Source: Brevibacterium jeotgali
Lineage (GTDB): Bacteria; Actinomycetota; Actinomycetes; Actinomycetales; Brevibacteriaceae
Length of the DNA: 64,000 bases
Direction of reading: 5' to 3'
NCBI RefSeq assembly: GCF_900169175.1
Contig: NZ_FXZM01000009.1
Location: 118,243-182,242, forward strand
Made by a program: the position numbers and the translations under genes
Part shown: piece after piece, positions 1 through 9,494 of the stretch
Layout: each line of letters starts with the position of its first letter
Numbering within the stretch: the first letter of the stretch is position 1
The notes under the pieces: model-generated
Told to the model about the DNA's origin: nothing
The model's input: the letters and a program-made list of their open reading frames with translations, nothing else
Databases searched by the model: none

Positions 1-131
1 CCCACCACCCGACGAAGAGAACCCTCCAGCCCCGCCACAGGGTGATTCTCGGAGGAGTCAGGGCCCCGCGTTGACGGCCTGGAAGGCCTGCACGCCCGGT
101 GAGGAACAGCACGCATACGTCTGACGACGCA

Positions 132-175
132 CGACGCCCTGCAGCGCACGCGCGAACGTGCCCTGCAGGGCGTCG
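132..175 (-). terminator. Hairpin downstream of ino1
   Basis: Bases 132-144 and 163-175 form a perfect 13-bp stem. Inside it a second 5-bp stem (146-150 with 157-161) closes the loop. It lies about 50 bases after the ino1 stop and has no T-tract, as is usual for actinobacterial terminators. I see no gene in bases 1-131. Confidence 0.6.
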
Positions 176-189
176 GATCAGTCCGCGTG

Positions 190-231
190 GAGCGGACAGG
201 TCAGCTCAGTGAGCGGACAGGTCAGCTCACG
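190..231. repeat. 21-bp tandem duplication over the ino1 stop codon
   Basis: GAGCGGACAGGTCAGCTCA occurs at 190-208 and again at 211-229, a period of 21 bp. On the coding strand each unit begins with TGA, so ino1 has two in-frame stop codons 21 bases apart. Confidence 0.85.
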
Positions 232-1312
232 AGTCGATCTCGCCTCGGATGAAGGCTTCTATCGCAGCATGCGCCGCGTCGTCGTCCTGCTGCTGCGGGG
301 GCGACTTCATGAAGTACGAGGACGCGCTGATGAGCGCTCCGCCGACGCCGCGGTCCAGACCGATCTTCGCGGCTCGCACGGCATCGATGATGACACCGGC
401 GCTGTTGGGCGAGTCCCACACTTCGAGCTTGTACTCGATCGAGACGGGGGCATCACCGAAGTTGCGTCCCTCGAGCCGCACGAATGCCCACTTGCGGTCG
501 TCCAGCCACTCGACGTAGTCGGAGGGACCGATGTGGACGTCGCGCTCCGCAAGGTCGACGCTGGTGTTCGAGGTGACGGCCTGGGTCTTCGAGATCTTCT
601 TCGATTCGAGCCGCGTGCGCTCGAGCATGTTCTTGAAGTCCATGTTCCCGCCGACGTTCAGCTGGTACGTGCGGTCCAGGACGACGCCCCGGTCCTCGAA
701 CAGCTTCGCCATGACCCGGTGGGTGATGGTCGCGCCGATCTGACTCTTGATGTCGTCGCCGACGATCGGGACCCCCGCCGCCTTGAACTTGTCGTCCCAC
801 GACTTGGTGCCTGCGATGAACACCGGCAGCGCGTTCACGAAGGCGACCTTCGCTTCGAGCGCGGCCTGCGCGTAGAACTCCGTCGCCTCCTGCGAGCCGA
901 CGGGCAGGTAGCAGACGAGGACGTCGGCACGGGCGTCCCGCAGGGACTGCGCCACATCGACGGGCTCATCATCGGCCTCGATGATGGTGTCGCGGTAGTA
1001 CTGCCCCATCCCGTCGAGCGTCGGACCGCGCTGCACGGCCACACCCGTCGGAGGGACGTCCGCAAGCTTGATCGTGTTGTTCTCGCTCACGTGGATCGCC
1101 TCTGCGATGTCCTGGCCGACCTTCTTGCCGTCGACGTCGAACGCCGCGACGAACTCGAGGTCGCTCACGTGGTAATCGCCGAACTGCACATGCATCAGCC
1201 CGGGGACCTTCTGGCCGGGAACCGCATCGCGATAGTATTCCACGCCCTGGATCAGGGAACTCGCGCAGTTGCCCAGGCCGGCAATGGCGACCCGAATCGG
1301 ATTCTCAGCCAC
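227..1312 (-). CDS. ino1: Inositol-3-phosphate synthase
   Basis: This cytoplasmic NAD-dependent enzyme converts glucose 6-phosphate to 1L-myo-inositol 3-phosphate. In actinobacteria the product feeds phosphatidylinositol and mycothiol. The 361-residue length is that of the short actinobacterial family. Visible landmarks are the glycine-rich NAD loop GLGNCASSL starting at residue 12, the segment [16 protein letters not shown] with the conserved catalytic-region lysine, and [16 protein letters not shown] near the middle. The start is a GTG with a GAGGAG ribosome-binding site about 9 bases upstream. The gene stands alone on the minus strand, ahead of a hairpin terminator. Its stop codon lies inside a 21-bp tandem duplication. 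Confidence 0.96.
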   Translation of the reverse strand: MAENPIRVAIAGLGNCASSLIQGVEYYRDAVPGQKVPGLMHVQFGDYHVSDLEFVAAFDVDGKKVGQDIAEAIHVSENNTIKLADVPPTGVAVQRGPTLDGMGQYYRDTIIEADDEPVDVAQSLRDARADVLVCYLPVGSQEATEFYAQAALEAKVAFVNALPVFIAGTKSWDDKFKAAGVPIVGDDIKSQIGATITHRVMAKLFEDRGVVLDRTYQLNVGGNMDFKNMLERTRLESKKISKTQAVTSNTSVDLAERDVHIGPSDYVEWLDDRKWAFVRLEGRNFGDAPVSIEYKLEVWDSPNSAGVIIDAVRAAKIGLDRGVGGALISASSYFMKSPPQQQDDDAAHAAIEAFIRGEIDS

Positions 1313-1410
1313 AGTCTCGTACTCTCCTCAACGTCTTCAGAATGCCCGAGGGGTGCGAGCACACGCGATCGATCGCGGTGCAGAGCGGATGTCCGTCCGG
1401 GCGCCAGCCC

Positions 1411-1416
1411 ATCTTA
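1411..1416 (-). promoter_or_regulatory. Putative -10 of ino1
   Basis: The minus strand reads TAAGAT here, about 95 bases before the ino1 start. I see no convincing -35. This would give ino1 a leader of about 90 nt, unlike the many leaderless genes nearby. Confidence 0.35.
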
Positions 1417-1463
1417 GTCCTCTGTTCACCTGCTGAGCGAACCAGGATCCGCTCGACTGTTCC

Positions 1464-3068
1464 TCAGCTCACGACGAGCGGCTCCAGCACGACATCAGGG
1501 TGAGCGCGTTCGACGCCCTGCAGCCGCCATCGGTCGGAGAACAGCGCGAGCAGCTCGCCGTCCGAGCGGGACAGCACCTCGACGTTCCGCTCGCGCGACA
1601 GGGTCGGCACCGAGGCGGGCTCGGTGCGCCGCGCGATCGAGAAGTTCAGCCGCTCCAGTTCGCAGGGCGCGTTGAACTCGTTCACCATGCGGTCCTCGGC
1701 GACTTCGAACTGCATCGGGCCGACTGCGCCCAGCACCGGCGCCTGGTCGCCGCGCAGGTCGCTGCGCAGCACCTGGATGACGCCCTCGTGGTCGAGCTGC
1801 TGGATGCCCTTGCGGAACTGCTTGTACTTCGAGGAGTCCTTCGCGCGGATCACCATGAAGTGCTCCGGCGAGAACGTCGGGATGCCCGGGAACACGACCT
1901 TGCGGTCCAGGTACAGCGAGTCGCCCACCCCCAGCGCGGAGGCGTTCACGAGACCGACGACGTCACCGGGGAACGCCTCGTCGACCGCCTCCCGGTCCCG
2001 TCCGAAGACCTGCTGCGCGTACTTCGTGGCGAAGGGCTTGCCGGTGTTGGCGTGGGTGACGACCATGCCGCGCTCGAAGACGCCCGAGCACACCCGCACG
2101 TACGCCAACCGGTCGCGGTGGTTGCTGTCCATGCCCGCCTGCACCTTGAAGACGAATCCGGCGAACGGCGCGTCCACGACGCGCGGCTCATCGTTCACGT
2201 CGGGCCGGGGTTCGGCCGCCGGAGCGATGGCGACCAGAGTGTCCAGAAGCTTGTGCACGCCGAAGTTCAGGACGGCGGAGGCGAACAGCACGGGGGTGGT
2301 CCGCCCGGCGAGGTACGCCTGCTGATCGTGGTCCTGCTGCTCGAGCTCGAGCAGCTCCGCCTCATCGACCGCAGTCGTCCACGTCTCCCCTTCGAGCCGC
2401 TCTGCCGCGTCCGGCGCGAACGTCTCCTCGGCGGCGATGCTGGCACCGCCGCTGTCACGCGTGTATTTGGTGTACTCGCCGGTGAGCCGGTCGAGCACTC
2501 CACGGAAGTCGCCGGACTGCCCGACCGGCCACGTGAGCGGCGTCGGCAGCATCCCGGTGCGCTCGTGGATCTCGTCCATGAGCGCGAGCGGCTCGTGGCC
2601 CGCACGGTCCCACTTGTTGATGACGGTGACGATGGGGATGCCGCGGTGCTTGCACACCTCGAACAGCTTCATCGTCTGGACCTCGAGCCCCTTGGCCGCG
2701 TCCACGAGCATGACCGCGCTGTCGACGGCGGACAGCACGCGGTAGGTGTCCTCGGAGAAGTCCGCGTGACCGGGGGTGTCGAGCAGGTTGAAGACGACGT
2801 CGTCGTACTCGAACTGGAGGGCCGCCGACGTGATGGAGATGCCGCGCTCCTGCTCCATCGACATCCAGTCGGACACAGTGGAGCGGCGGCCCGCCTTGCC
2901 GTGGGTCGCACCGGCAGTGCCGATGGCGCGGGCGTGGAGGGCGAGCGCCTCCGTGAGCGTTGATTTGCCCGAGTCGGGGTGCGAGATGACGGCGAAGGTG
3001 CGTCGCCGCTTCGCCTGCCCGCGCACGTCAGCGGGTGTGTGGGATGAGGATGAGGGGCCGGAGTTCAC
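1464..3068 (-). CDS. prfC: Peptide chain release factor 3
   Basis: RF3 is a GTPase that recycles class I release factors from the ribosome after termination. The G1 loop SHPDSGKST is at residues 29-37. It is followed by the G3 motif DTPGHADF, the G4 motif NKWD, and the RF3-specific C-terminal half. The open frame runs upstream to 3200, but the supported start is the GTG at 3066-3068. TACACT lies exactly 6 bases before that codon, the spacing of a leaderless promoter. The resulting 534 residues match the family length (E. coli about 529). It is transcribed divergently from the small membrane protein at 3120. Confidence 0.95.
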   Translation of the reverse strand: MNSGPSSSSHTPADVRGQAKRRRTFAVISHPDSGKSTLTEALALHARAIGTAGATHGKAGRRSTVSDWMSMEQERGISITSAALQFEYDDVVFNLLDTPGHADFSEDTYRVLSAVDSAVMLVDAAKGLEVQTMKLFEVCKHRGIPIVTVINKWDRAGHEPLALMDEIHERTGMLPTPLTWPVGQSGDFRGVLDRLTGEYTKYTRDSGGASIAAEETFAPDAAERLEGETWTTAVDEAELLELEQQDHDQQAYLAGRTTPVLFASAVLNFGVHKLLDTLVAIAPAAEPRPDVNDEPRVVDAPFAGFVFKVQAGMDSNHRDRLAYVRVCSGVFERGMVVTHANTGKPFATKYAQQVFGRDREAVDEAFPGDVVGLVNASALGVGDSLYLDRKVVFPGIPTFSPEHFMVIRAKDSSKYKQFRKGIQQLDHEGVIQVLRSDLRGDQAPVLGAVGPMQFEVAEDRMVNEFNAPCELERLNFSIARRTEPASVPTLSRERNVEVLSRSDGELLALFSDRWRLQGVERAHPDVVLEPLVVS

Positions 3069-3074
3069 CGCACC

Positions 3075-3112
3075 AGTGTAGGCAGGTGGTGTCCAGCCGG
3101 AACATCTAGGCT
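3075..3112. promoter_or_regulatory. Back-to-back leaderless promoters, prfC / membrane protein
   Basis: On the minus strand TACACT (3075-3080) precedes the prfC GTG by 6 bases. On the plus strand TAGGCT (3107-3112) precedes the GTG at 3120 by 7 bases. The two start codons are only 51 bases apart, so the -35 regions must overlap. Confidence 0.55.
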
Positions 3113-3119
3113 GGTCACC

Positions 3120-3527
3120 GTGAGCACAGAGCCCGGACCTCCTCAGCCCCCTGACGACCACGCAGACGACGAACTCACGGTCGTCGCGCGGGATCCCCAC
3201 CGGCGGGCCCGCCTGCTCAGATACCTCCCGCTGGTGCTCGCCGCCATCCTGAGCGTCCCGCTCCTCTGGCTGTCCATCGCGTTCTCGCTCGAAGTCTCCA
3301 TGATCGCGGTCTACATCCTGCAGCTGGGCGCCGGCGGCTGGGCCGTCTTCGGAGTGGCGCTCATGAGCCTGGGCGGCTTCATCTGCCTCGTGGGAGCGCT
3401 CGTCTGCCTGTTCGTCGGATGGCGTCGCGACGCCTGGCGCTGGCGGTGGATCTGGGCCGGAGCGACAGTGCTGACGGCGGGCTTCATGCCGCTGCTGGGC
3501 GTCGTCACCGGAACCTTCTGGGAGTGA
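3120..3527 (+). CDS. Small integral membrane protein, unknown function
   Basis: This is a 135-residue protein that I cannot assign to a named family. Residues 1-30 are acidic and cytoplasm-like. Three or four hydrophobic segments follow (roughly 37-60, 63-82, 85-104, 112-130), with WRRDAWRWRW between the last two. It starts with GTG, 7 bases after TAGGCT, so the message is probably leaderless. It ends just before the duplicated 3' end of hrpA, which converges on it. Confidence 0.7.
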   Translation: MSTEPGPPQPPDDHADDELTVVARDPHRRARLLRYLPLVLAAILSVPLLWLSIAFSLEVSMIAVYILQLGAGGWAVFGVALMSLGGFICLVGALVCLFVGWRRDAWRWRWIWAGATVLTAGFMPLLGVVTGTFWE

Positions 3528-3535
3528 GGCCCGCC

Positions 3536-3573
3536 CTCACATCCCGGTGAGCGGCTCACATCCCGGTGAGCGC
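3536..3573. repeat. 19-bp tandem duplication over the hrpA stop codon
   Basis: CTCACATCCCGGTGAGCGG at 3536-3554 is followed directly by a copy with one difference at 3555-3573. Each copy contains the last hrpA codons and the stop TGA. The period of 19 puts the second stop in another frame. Confidence 0.85.
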
Positions 3574-6500
3574 CTTGGCGATCCTCTGCTCCGACACCTT
3601 GCCCATGGCTCCCAGCGCCGGGGCGAAGAGGCTGAGTCTCAGCTCCTCCTGCTGGAACAGGATCGCGTGCCATCCCTCGCCCGGTCCGCCGGCGGGCCTG
3701 CCCGGTCCGCTCGCCGCCGCGCCTGCGTCCACGACGGCACCCAGTCGTGCGGCACGCCCCAGACCGGCGACAACCGGCCACACCACCTGCAGCTTCTTCG
3801 ACACCCCCGCCTCGGACCCGAGCACCCGGTCCATCAGCTGACGGTCTCGCGGCGGCTGGTCGACCATCGCGTCGACGCGCACGTTCGCCGCCTCGACCCA
3901 CCGCGGCAGTCGCAGCAGCGCGGCCTCACTGAGCCCGGCGATCGCGGAAGCCGTCCCCATCGCGTCGCGCCAGTCCTTCACGTCCGCCAGATTCGCGAGG
4001 ATCACCAGGGACGACGCCTTCGACACCTTCTTGTCCAGGGTCGTCATCCCCGTGAGCGCTGCGATGAGCGCGGGCACCAGCTGCTCCAGCCGCGTCGTGA
4101 GCCCGCCCTGTGCAGAGCGGACGAGCGCCTCGGGGTCGGGCACGGTCTCCGATCCGCCCGCCGAGGCGGACGCCCGCGCCGGACCGTTCGCACCGACCGG
4201 ATGGGCATACGTGCCGTCGGCTCCGATGCCGGTCGCCGCGACCTCTCCGCGCACGGCGACGCGCAGGACCGCTTCCAGCAGCGCATCCGATGACGTCTGA
4301 TGCCCCGCGAGCACCAGCTTCTCCTGTGTGCTCAGGTGCTCCTTCGCATACGCCAGCACCGCCGAGGCTCCGTCCCGGACCCGATCCACCAGCTGTTCCC
4401 GCGTGGGCACCGGCTCCCGGGCCGCCCGCATCGAGCGTGCGGCTCCGCGCGACGACGCCGAGGCCCCCGCATCCGGGGTCCCCTGCCCGGCGGATCCGGC
4501 TGCGACCTCGGCCGGACCTCGACCGCTCCGGCCGCCCGACCGACCGCCTGCTGCGGCGGACTCCCGGGCGAGGGCCTTCCCCGCCTTCGCAGCCTCGCGC
4601 TTCCGCTGATCGGCCTGGAGCGCGGCCAGGTCGAAGCCTTCGGCGAGCACGCGGCGGCCGCGCTGCAGGCGGAAGCGGAGGCGGAGGTGTGCCGGCACGC
4701 GCGACCAGTCGAATTCGGCCGGGACCACGGTGATGGGGTTGCGGTCCTCGAGTCGACCTCCGCCGCCGCGGGCGGTGAGCTCTGCTGCGAGGACCTCGGG
4801 CAGGCTTCCCGATCCCTCCTCACCGGCGGCGCGCACATGCGCGAGGATCTCGCGGGCGACATCCGGGGCGGGGACGAAGTAGGTCCGCTTCGCCTTGGGC
4901 AGGGACCGGATGAGCGCGGCGACGAAGTCGATCCGCAGCCCCGGCACGTGCCACGAGAACGCATGGGGGTCGGCACGGTCGAGGTCGTTGAGCTGGATCT
5001 CCGCCGTCACTCCGTCGCCTTCGGTGCCCGGTTCGAAGGAGTACCTCAGCTCGGCGCGGGCGTCCTCCTCCGTGTCGTCGCGGGCGGGCAGCACCCAGTG
5101 CGTCGGATAGTCGCGGGCGAGGTCCGCGGTGCGATCCGCGGCGTCCTCCGCCAGGAGCGTCTCGAGCGGCACGTCGAGGTGGGTGGGATCCTCACGCCGC
5201 TTCCTGCGCCACCACCCGGTGAAGTCGGAGGCGGTGTGGACGTCGTCCGGCACGCGGGCGTCGTAGAAGGCGTAGAGGTCGTCGTCGCCCGCCAGCACGC
5301 GACGGTCGCGGGTGCGGGAAGCGAGCTCGTCGGCTTCTGCGAGCGTGCGCGCGTTCGTCGTCAGGAACTCGTGCGACTCCCTCCAGTCGCCCTCCACCAG
5401 CGCGTGCCGGATGAACAGTTCGCGCGCGACGACCGGGTCGATCCGCGCGTAGGAGACCGGGCGCGAGGCGTAGAGGGTCACCCCATAGAGCGTCGCCTTC
5501 TCATCCGCGACCGCGTGACCGCTCTTCGCGGACCAGCGCGGCTCCGCATGGGTCCGCTTCACGAGGTCGCCGGCCACGTCGAGGATCCAGTCCGGGTCCG
5601 CCCACGCGACGGTGCGCGCCCACAGGCGGGACGTCTCGACGAGCTCCGCGCTCATGACGAAGTCCGGGCCCTTCTTGAAGAGTCCGGAGCCCGGGAAGAT
5701 CTGGAAGCGGGAACCGCGGGCACCCTGGTACTCACGCCCGTCCGGCAGCTTCTGCCCGATCATCGACAGCAGGCCGGTGAGCAGGGAGGTGTGGATCGCG
5801 ACGGCCTGCGCGTCGAACGGACCGGATCCGGCAGCGGCGCCGCGGGATCCTCCGCGCGTGCGCTGTCCGGTCGCAGCAGTGCCCTGCTCCTCGTCGCCGT
5901 CCGCGTCCGTCTTCCAGGTCACCTCACCCCACTGGAGGCCGGCCGAGCCGGCGATCGACTGCAGCTGCCCGACGAGGTCCTGCCATTCGCGGATGCGGAC
6001 GTAGTTGAGGAACTCCCCGCGGATCGTTCGACGGAACTTCGAGCTCGACAGCGTCTGCGACTGCTCGCGGACGTAGTTCCACAGCGCGAGGAAGGACAGG
6101 AAGTCGCTGCGCGTGTGGGTGAAGCGCGCATGCAGCGCATCCGCCTCGCCCCGCTGCTCGGCGGGACGCTCACGCGGGTCCTGCGTGGACAGCGCTGCGA
6201 CGATGACGGCGACTTCTGCTCCGCACCCGTTCTGCGCACCGGCGATCAGCATGCGCGCCAGGCGCGGATCGATGGGGAGCGCGGCGATCTTCCGCCCCGT
6301 CTCCGTCACGGTCAGTGCGCCGTCCTGCGCGACCCTCAGCCCGCCCAGCTCCGCCAGCAGCGCGCGTCCGTCGCGGACCGCGCGCGGGTCCGGCGGCGTG
6401 AGGAACGGGAAGTCCGTCACGTCCTTCTCCGTGCGCACGAATCCGAGCGTGACCATCTGCAGGATGACGCTCGCCAGGTTCGTCCGCAGGATCTCGGGGT

Positions 6501-7887
6501 CGGTGAATTCCGGGCGCGCTTCGAAGTCCGCCTCGGAGAACAGGCGGATGCAGATCCCGTCGCTGGTGCGGCCCGAACGTCCCTTGCGCTGGTTCGCGCT
6601 CGCCTGGCTGATGTTCTCGATCGGCAGGCGCTGGACCTTCGTCCGGTTCGAGTAGCGCGAGATGCGGGCCACTCCGGTGTCGATGACGTATCTGATCCCC
6701 GGCACCGTCAGCGATGTCTCCGCCACGTTCGTCGCCAGCACTACGCGCGGTCTGCCATGGGGCCGGAAGACGCGCTGCTGCTCCTGCGAGGACAGTCGGG
6801 CGTACAGGGGCACGATCTCCCAGTCGGCGCCGCGGCTGCGCGGCCCCTTCCGCGTCGCTCGCTGCACATGATCGGTCAGCGCATCCGCCGCGTCGCGGAT
6901 CTCCCGCTCGCCGGACAGGAAGACGAGGATGTCACCGGGGGCCTCCGCGGTGAGTTCGTCGAACGCGTCGATGATGCCCTCGACCTGGTCCTTCGGCGTC
7001 CTCGCGGCGGCACCCCCTCGCGTGAGGGATCGCTCCTCGTCGTCGTCTGCGTCGAAATCGGTGTCTGTATCTGTGGCGGGGTCCAACGGACGATAGCGGA
7101 CCTCGACCGGGTACGTCCGGCCGGACACGGAGATGATCGGGGCGCCGTCGAAGTGCTCGCTGAACGCCTCCGGGTTGATCGTCGCGGAGGTGATGATCAC
7201 CTTGAGGTCCGGCCGCTCCTTCAGCAGGCGGGTGAGCAGGCCGATGATGAAGTCGATGTTGAGGCTGCGTTCGTGCGCTTCGTCGATGATGAGGACCTCG
7301 TAGTCCCGCAGCAGTCGATCATGGCGCAGCTCGGACAGCAGGATGCCGTCGGTCATCACCTTCACCCGGGTGTGATCCGCCACCTGCGACGTGAAGCGCA
7401 CCTGGTAGCCGACCGTGTCGCCCAGGTCCTCCCCCATCTCGTCCGCCAACCGGGCCGCCACGGAGCGCGCTGCGATGCGACGGGGCTGGGTGTGGCCGAT
7501 CATGCCCGTCACGCCCAGGCCCAGCTCCAGGCAGATCTTCGGGATCTGCGTGGTCTTGCCCGACCCCGTCTCACCCGCGATGACGACGACCTGATGATCG
7601 CGGATCGCCTCTGCGATCTCCTCGCGATGCTCGACGACGGGGAGCTCTGCCGGGTACTCGAGCAGCGGCGCGCGGCGCGCGCGGGCCGCCCGCTGGCGCT
7701 CCCGTCGGGCTTCGTGCTGCTCCCGACGGGACCCGCCCTCCGGACGGCGACGGTCACCCGAGCGCTTCCGGCGGGGGCGGCCTCGGCCGCGGGTCCGGCC
7801 ACCCTCTGCCGACTGGCGCGCCCCGCTGCGGGCGGGCACAGGTGTGTCGCGGCTGGCGTCGGGCTTCTCAGGAATGTCGTCTCTCAT
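3556..7887 (-). CDS. hrpA: ATP-dependent RNA helicase HrpA
   Basis: This is a DEAH-box RNA helicase of 1443 residues, the full HrpA length. Near residue 95-110 is the Walker A sequence GETGSGKTTQ. DEAHERSLNIDF, the SAT motif and the QRKGRSGRTSDG arginine-finger region follow. The second half carries the helicase-associated, OB-fold and DUF3418 regions of the family. HrpA helps resolve stalled ribosomes and structured mRNA in bacteria where it has been studied. A GTG at 7896 also lies in frame. I chose the ATG at 7887 because TAGCCT (7898-7903) is 10 bases upstream and would leave almost no leader. The N-terminal 60 residues are very rich in Arg and Gly, consistent with RNA binding. The stop codon is duplicated in tandem. 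Confidence 0.95.
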   Translation of the reverse strand: MRDDIPEKPDASRDTPVPARSGARQSAEGGRTRGRGRPRRKRSGDRRRPEGGSRREQHEARRERQRAARARRAPLLEYPAELPVVEHREEIAEAIRDHQVVVIAGETGSGKTTQIPKICLELGLGVTGMIGHTQPRRIAARSVAARLADEMGEDLGDTVGYQVRFTSQVADHTRVKVMTDGILLSELRHDRLLRDYEVLIIDEAHERSLNIDFIIGLLTRLLKERPDLKVIITSATINPEAFSEHFDGAPIISVSGRTYPVEVRYRPLDPATDTDTDFDADDDEERSLTRGGAAARTPKDQVEGIIDAFDELTAEAPGDILVFLSGEREIRDAADALTDHVQRATRKGPRSRGADWEIVPLYARLSSQEQQRVFRPHGRPRVVLATNVAETSLTVPGIRYVIDTGVARISRYSNRTKVQRLPIENISQASANQRKGRSGRTSDGICIRLFSEADFEARPEFTDPEILRTNLASVILQMVTLGFVRTEKDVTDFPFLTPPDPRAVRDGRALLAELGGLRVAQDGALTVTETGRKIAALPIDPRLARMLIAGAQNGCGAEVAVIVAALSTQDPRERPAEQRGEADALHARFTHTRSDFLSFLALWNYVREQSQTLSSSKFRRTIRGEFLNYVRIREWQDLVGQLQSIAGSAGLQWGEVTWKTDADGDEEQGTAATGQRTRGGSRGAAAGSGPFDAQAVAIHTSLLTGLLSMIGQKLPDGREYQGARGSRFQIFPGSGLFKKGPDFVMSAELVETSRLWARTVAWADPDWILDVAGDLVKRTHAEPRWSAKSGHAVADEKATLYGVTLYASRPVSYARIDPVVARELFIRHALVEGDWRESHEFLTTNARTLAEADELASRTRDRRVLAGDDDLYAFYDARVPDDVHTASDFTGWWRRKRREDPTHLDVPLETLLAEDAADRTADLARDYPTHWVLPARDDTEEDARAELRYSFEPGTEGDGVTAEIQLNDLDRADPHAFSWHVPGLRIDFVAALIRSLPKAKRTYFVPAPDVAREILAHVRAAGEEGSGSLPEVLAAELTARGGGGRLEDRNPITVVPAEFDWSRVPAHLRLRFRLQRGRRVLAEGFDLAALQADQRKREAAKAGKALARESAAAGGRSGGRSGRGPAEVAAGSAGQGTPDAGASASSRGAARSMRAAREPVPTREQLVDRVRDGASAVLAYAKEHLSTQEKLVLAGHQTSSDALLEAVLRVAVRGEVAATGIGADGTYAHPVGANGPARASASAGGSETVPDPEALVRSAQGGLTTRLEQLVPALIAALTGMTTLDKKVSKASSLVILANLADVKDWRDAMGTASAIAGLSEAALLRLPRWVEAANVRVDAMVDQPPRDRQLMDRVLGSEAGVSKKLQVVWPVVAGLGRAARLGAVVDAGAAASGPGRPAGGPGEGWHAILFQQEELRLSLFAPALGAMGKVSEQRIAKALTGM

Positions 7888-7949
7888 GGCGAACACCAGG
7901 CTACCGGCGTTCGCCCCGGCGTAAGGTTGCCCGGTGAGAGGGGGCGCGA

Positions 7950-8873
7950 GTGCTCGGAGTGTTCGAAGGGTTCGGCGTCATCGCCGTCGTCGTCCTCGCC
8001 GGCTTCGTGCTGGGACGCACCGGAGTGCTCGGACCCCATGCGCAGCAGGTCATCGCCGGTGTCGTGTTCTACATCGCGACGCCCGCCCTGCTCTTCACGA
8101 TGATCGCCACGACGGACCTCACGTTCATCTTCTCCACCCAGCTCATCGCCACCGGCGGGTCAGCCGTGCTCTGCGCCGTCGCGCTCTTCGTGCTCACCCG
8201 ATGGGTCAGGAAGCGATCCACAGGCGAGGCGATGTTCTCCGCATGGGCCGTGAGCTACGTGAACATCGGGAACCTCGGCATCCCCATCGCGATCTACGTC
8301 CTGGGCGACATCGCCTACGTCGCGCCGGTGCTGCTCTTCCAGCTGCTCCTGCTGGCCCCCATCGGCATGGCGGTGCTCGACACGATCCGGCAGGGGAAGG
8401 TCGACCACTGGTGGTCGCCGATCTGGACGATCGCCAAGAACCCGATCGTCCTCGGCGCCGTCGCGGGCATCACCGTGTCCGGCACCGGCGTCGACGTGCC
8501 CGCCGTGCTCTTCGACCCGCTCAGCATGGTCGGCGACATGTCCGTGCCCGGTGCGCTCCTGGCGTTCGGCCTGAGCTTCAAGGACGGGTGGCAGCTGCCT
8601 CTCAAGGGCACGCGCTCGCAGCTGACGGTCATCACGTCGACCAAGCTCGTCGTCCAGCCGGTGCTCGCGTGGGTGATCGGCGGACCGATCCTGGGGTGGA
8701 CCGGCGTGGATCTCATGGCGATCGTCGTGACGTCCGCACTGCCCACGGCGCAGAACGTCTACATCTATTCGATGCGGTACCGGCAGTCGGAGACGCTCGT
8801 GCGCGACAGCGTGTTCATCACGACCGTGCTGTCCGTGCCCGCGATCCTCGTCTGCTCGGCACTGCTGGGGTAG
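7950..8873 (+). CDS. AEC-family (auxin efflux carrier type) transporter
   Basis: This is an inner-membrane carrier of 307 residues with about ten hydrophobic segments, the length and layout of the auxin efflux carrier/malonate permease family. The N-terminal VVFYIATPALLFTMIA and the C-terminal ALPTAQNVYIYSMRY match conserved family stretches. The substrate cannot be deduced. The GTG start follows a purine-rich GAGAGGGGG ribosome-binding site. TAAGGT at 7922-7927 is a likely -10, giving a leader of about 15 nt. It is divergent from hrpA. Confidence 0.85.
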   Translation: MLGVFEGFGVIAVVVLAGFVLGRTGVLGPHAQQVIAGVVFYIATPALLFTMIATTDLTFIFSTQLIATGGSAVLCAVALFVLTRWVRKRSTGEAMFSAWAVSYVNIGNLGIPIAIYVLGDIAYVAPVLLFQLLLLAPIGMAVLDTIRQGKVDHWWSPIWTIAKNPIVLGAVAGITVSGTGVDVPAVLFDPLSMVGDMSVPGALLAFGLSFKDGWQLPLKGTRSQLTVITSTKLVVQPVLAWVIGGPILGWTGVDLMAIVVTSALPTAQNVYIYSMRYRQSETLVRDSVFITTVLSVPAILVCSALLG

Positions 8874-8900
8874 GGGACGCGGGATCGAGTAGGCGCTGGA

Positions 8901-9494
8901 CTACCCGTCGCCGCGCCAGTAGACGAGAGCCTCCTCGACGTCGGCCCAGTACGGGTGGTCTGTGTTGAGGCGCTCCAGCGCTGCGACCACGGGACTCGTG
9001 CCGCGGTCCGCCCCGTCCGCCTCGCAGACCAGGAGCACCGGAGCCGCACCGGCTCCTGCGAACACCGCCCGGACCTCAGAGGAATCCATCGACTCGATGA
9101 TGAGGTCGACGAGGATGCGCCGCACCTCGGTCCACGAGGTCGCCTCGACGTGGGTGGAGTCGGAGATCCACGCTTCCAGGTCGCCCAGCAGGTCTGCGGT
9201 CTGCGGTGAGTTCCGCGCCCCGGGCGTGCTCCATTCCTCCGGCGACCAGCGCAGTCGACGCGCGCGGGCGTCCTCACCGGACTCGCCCTCATGGGGCGCG
9301 GCATCCTCTGGGTCGGTCTCCTCCGAAAGGACGCCGGGGACATTCACCGCCGTCCGCCAGGCGAGCCCTCCGACGTGCACGACCGCGGCGGCGTAGACGT
9401 CGCCTCCCCCGCCGGCGGCGGACAGCTTCCGCTGGAACTCCGCGGCGAGCACGGATCGCACGCGGGGGCTGAAGGTCCTCACGAGGTCATCCAT
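8901..9494 (-). CDS. Protein of unknown function
   Basis: This is a soluble acidic protein of 197 residues that I do not recognise. The N-terminus (MDDLVRTFSPRVRSVLAAEF) is helical. The middle has a possible strand-rich stretch DVYAAAVVHVGGLAWRTAVN and then an acidic, poorly conserved linker around residues 75-110. The C-terminal half may be an alpha/beta fold. The frame is open to 9635, but TATCGT lies exactly 6 bases before the ATG at 9494, which identifies the start as leaderless. It converges on the AEC gene and is divergent from the DUF1461 gene. Confidence 0.6.
   Translation of the reverse strand: MDDLVRTFSPRVRSVLAAEFQRKLSAAGGGGDVYAAAVVHVGGLAWRTAVNVPGVLSEETDPEDAAPHEGESGEDARARRLRWSPEEWSTPGARNSPQTADLLGDLEAWISDSTHVEATSWTEVRRILVDLIIESMDSSEVRAVFAGAGAAPVLLVCEADGADRGTSPVVAALERLNTDHPYWADVEEALVYWRGDG

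Noticed and set aside
1..131. Possible 3' end of a gene at the left edge
   Set aside because: Frames on both strands are short and carry no family signature. No start or stop pattern supports a gene.
4300..8103. A 1267-codon open frame on the plus strand opposite hrpA
   Set aside because: The minus strand encodes a full HrpA with all helicase motifs. The plus-strand reading is Arg/Val/Leu-rich with no domain and is a side effect of high GC codon usage.
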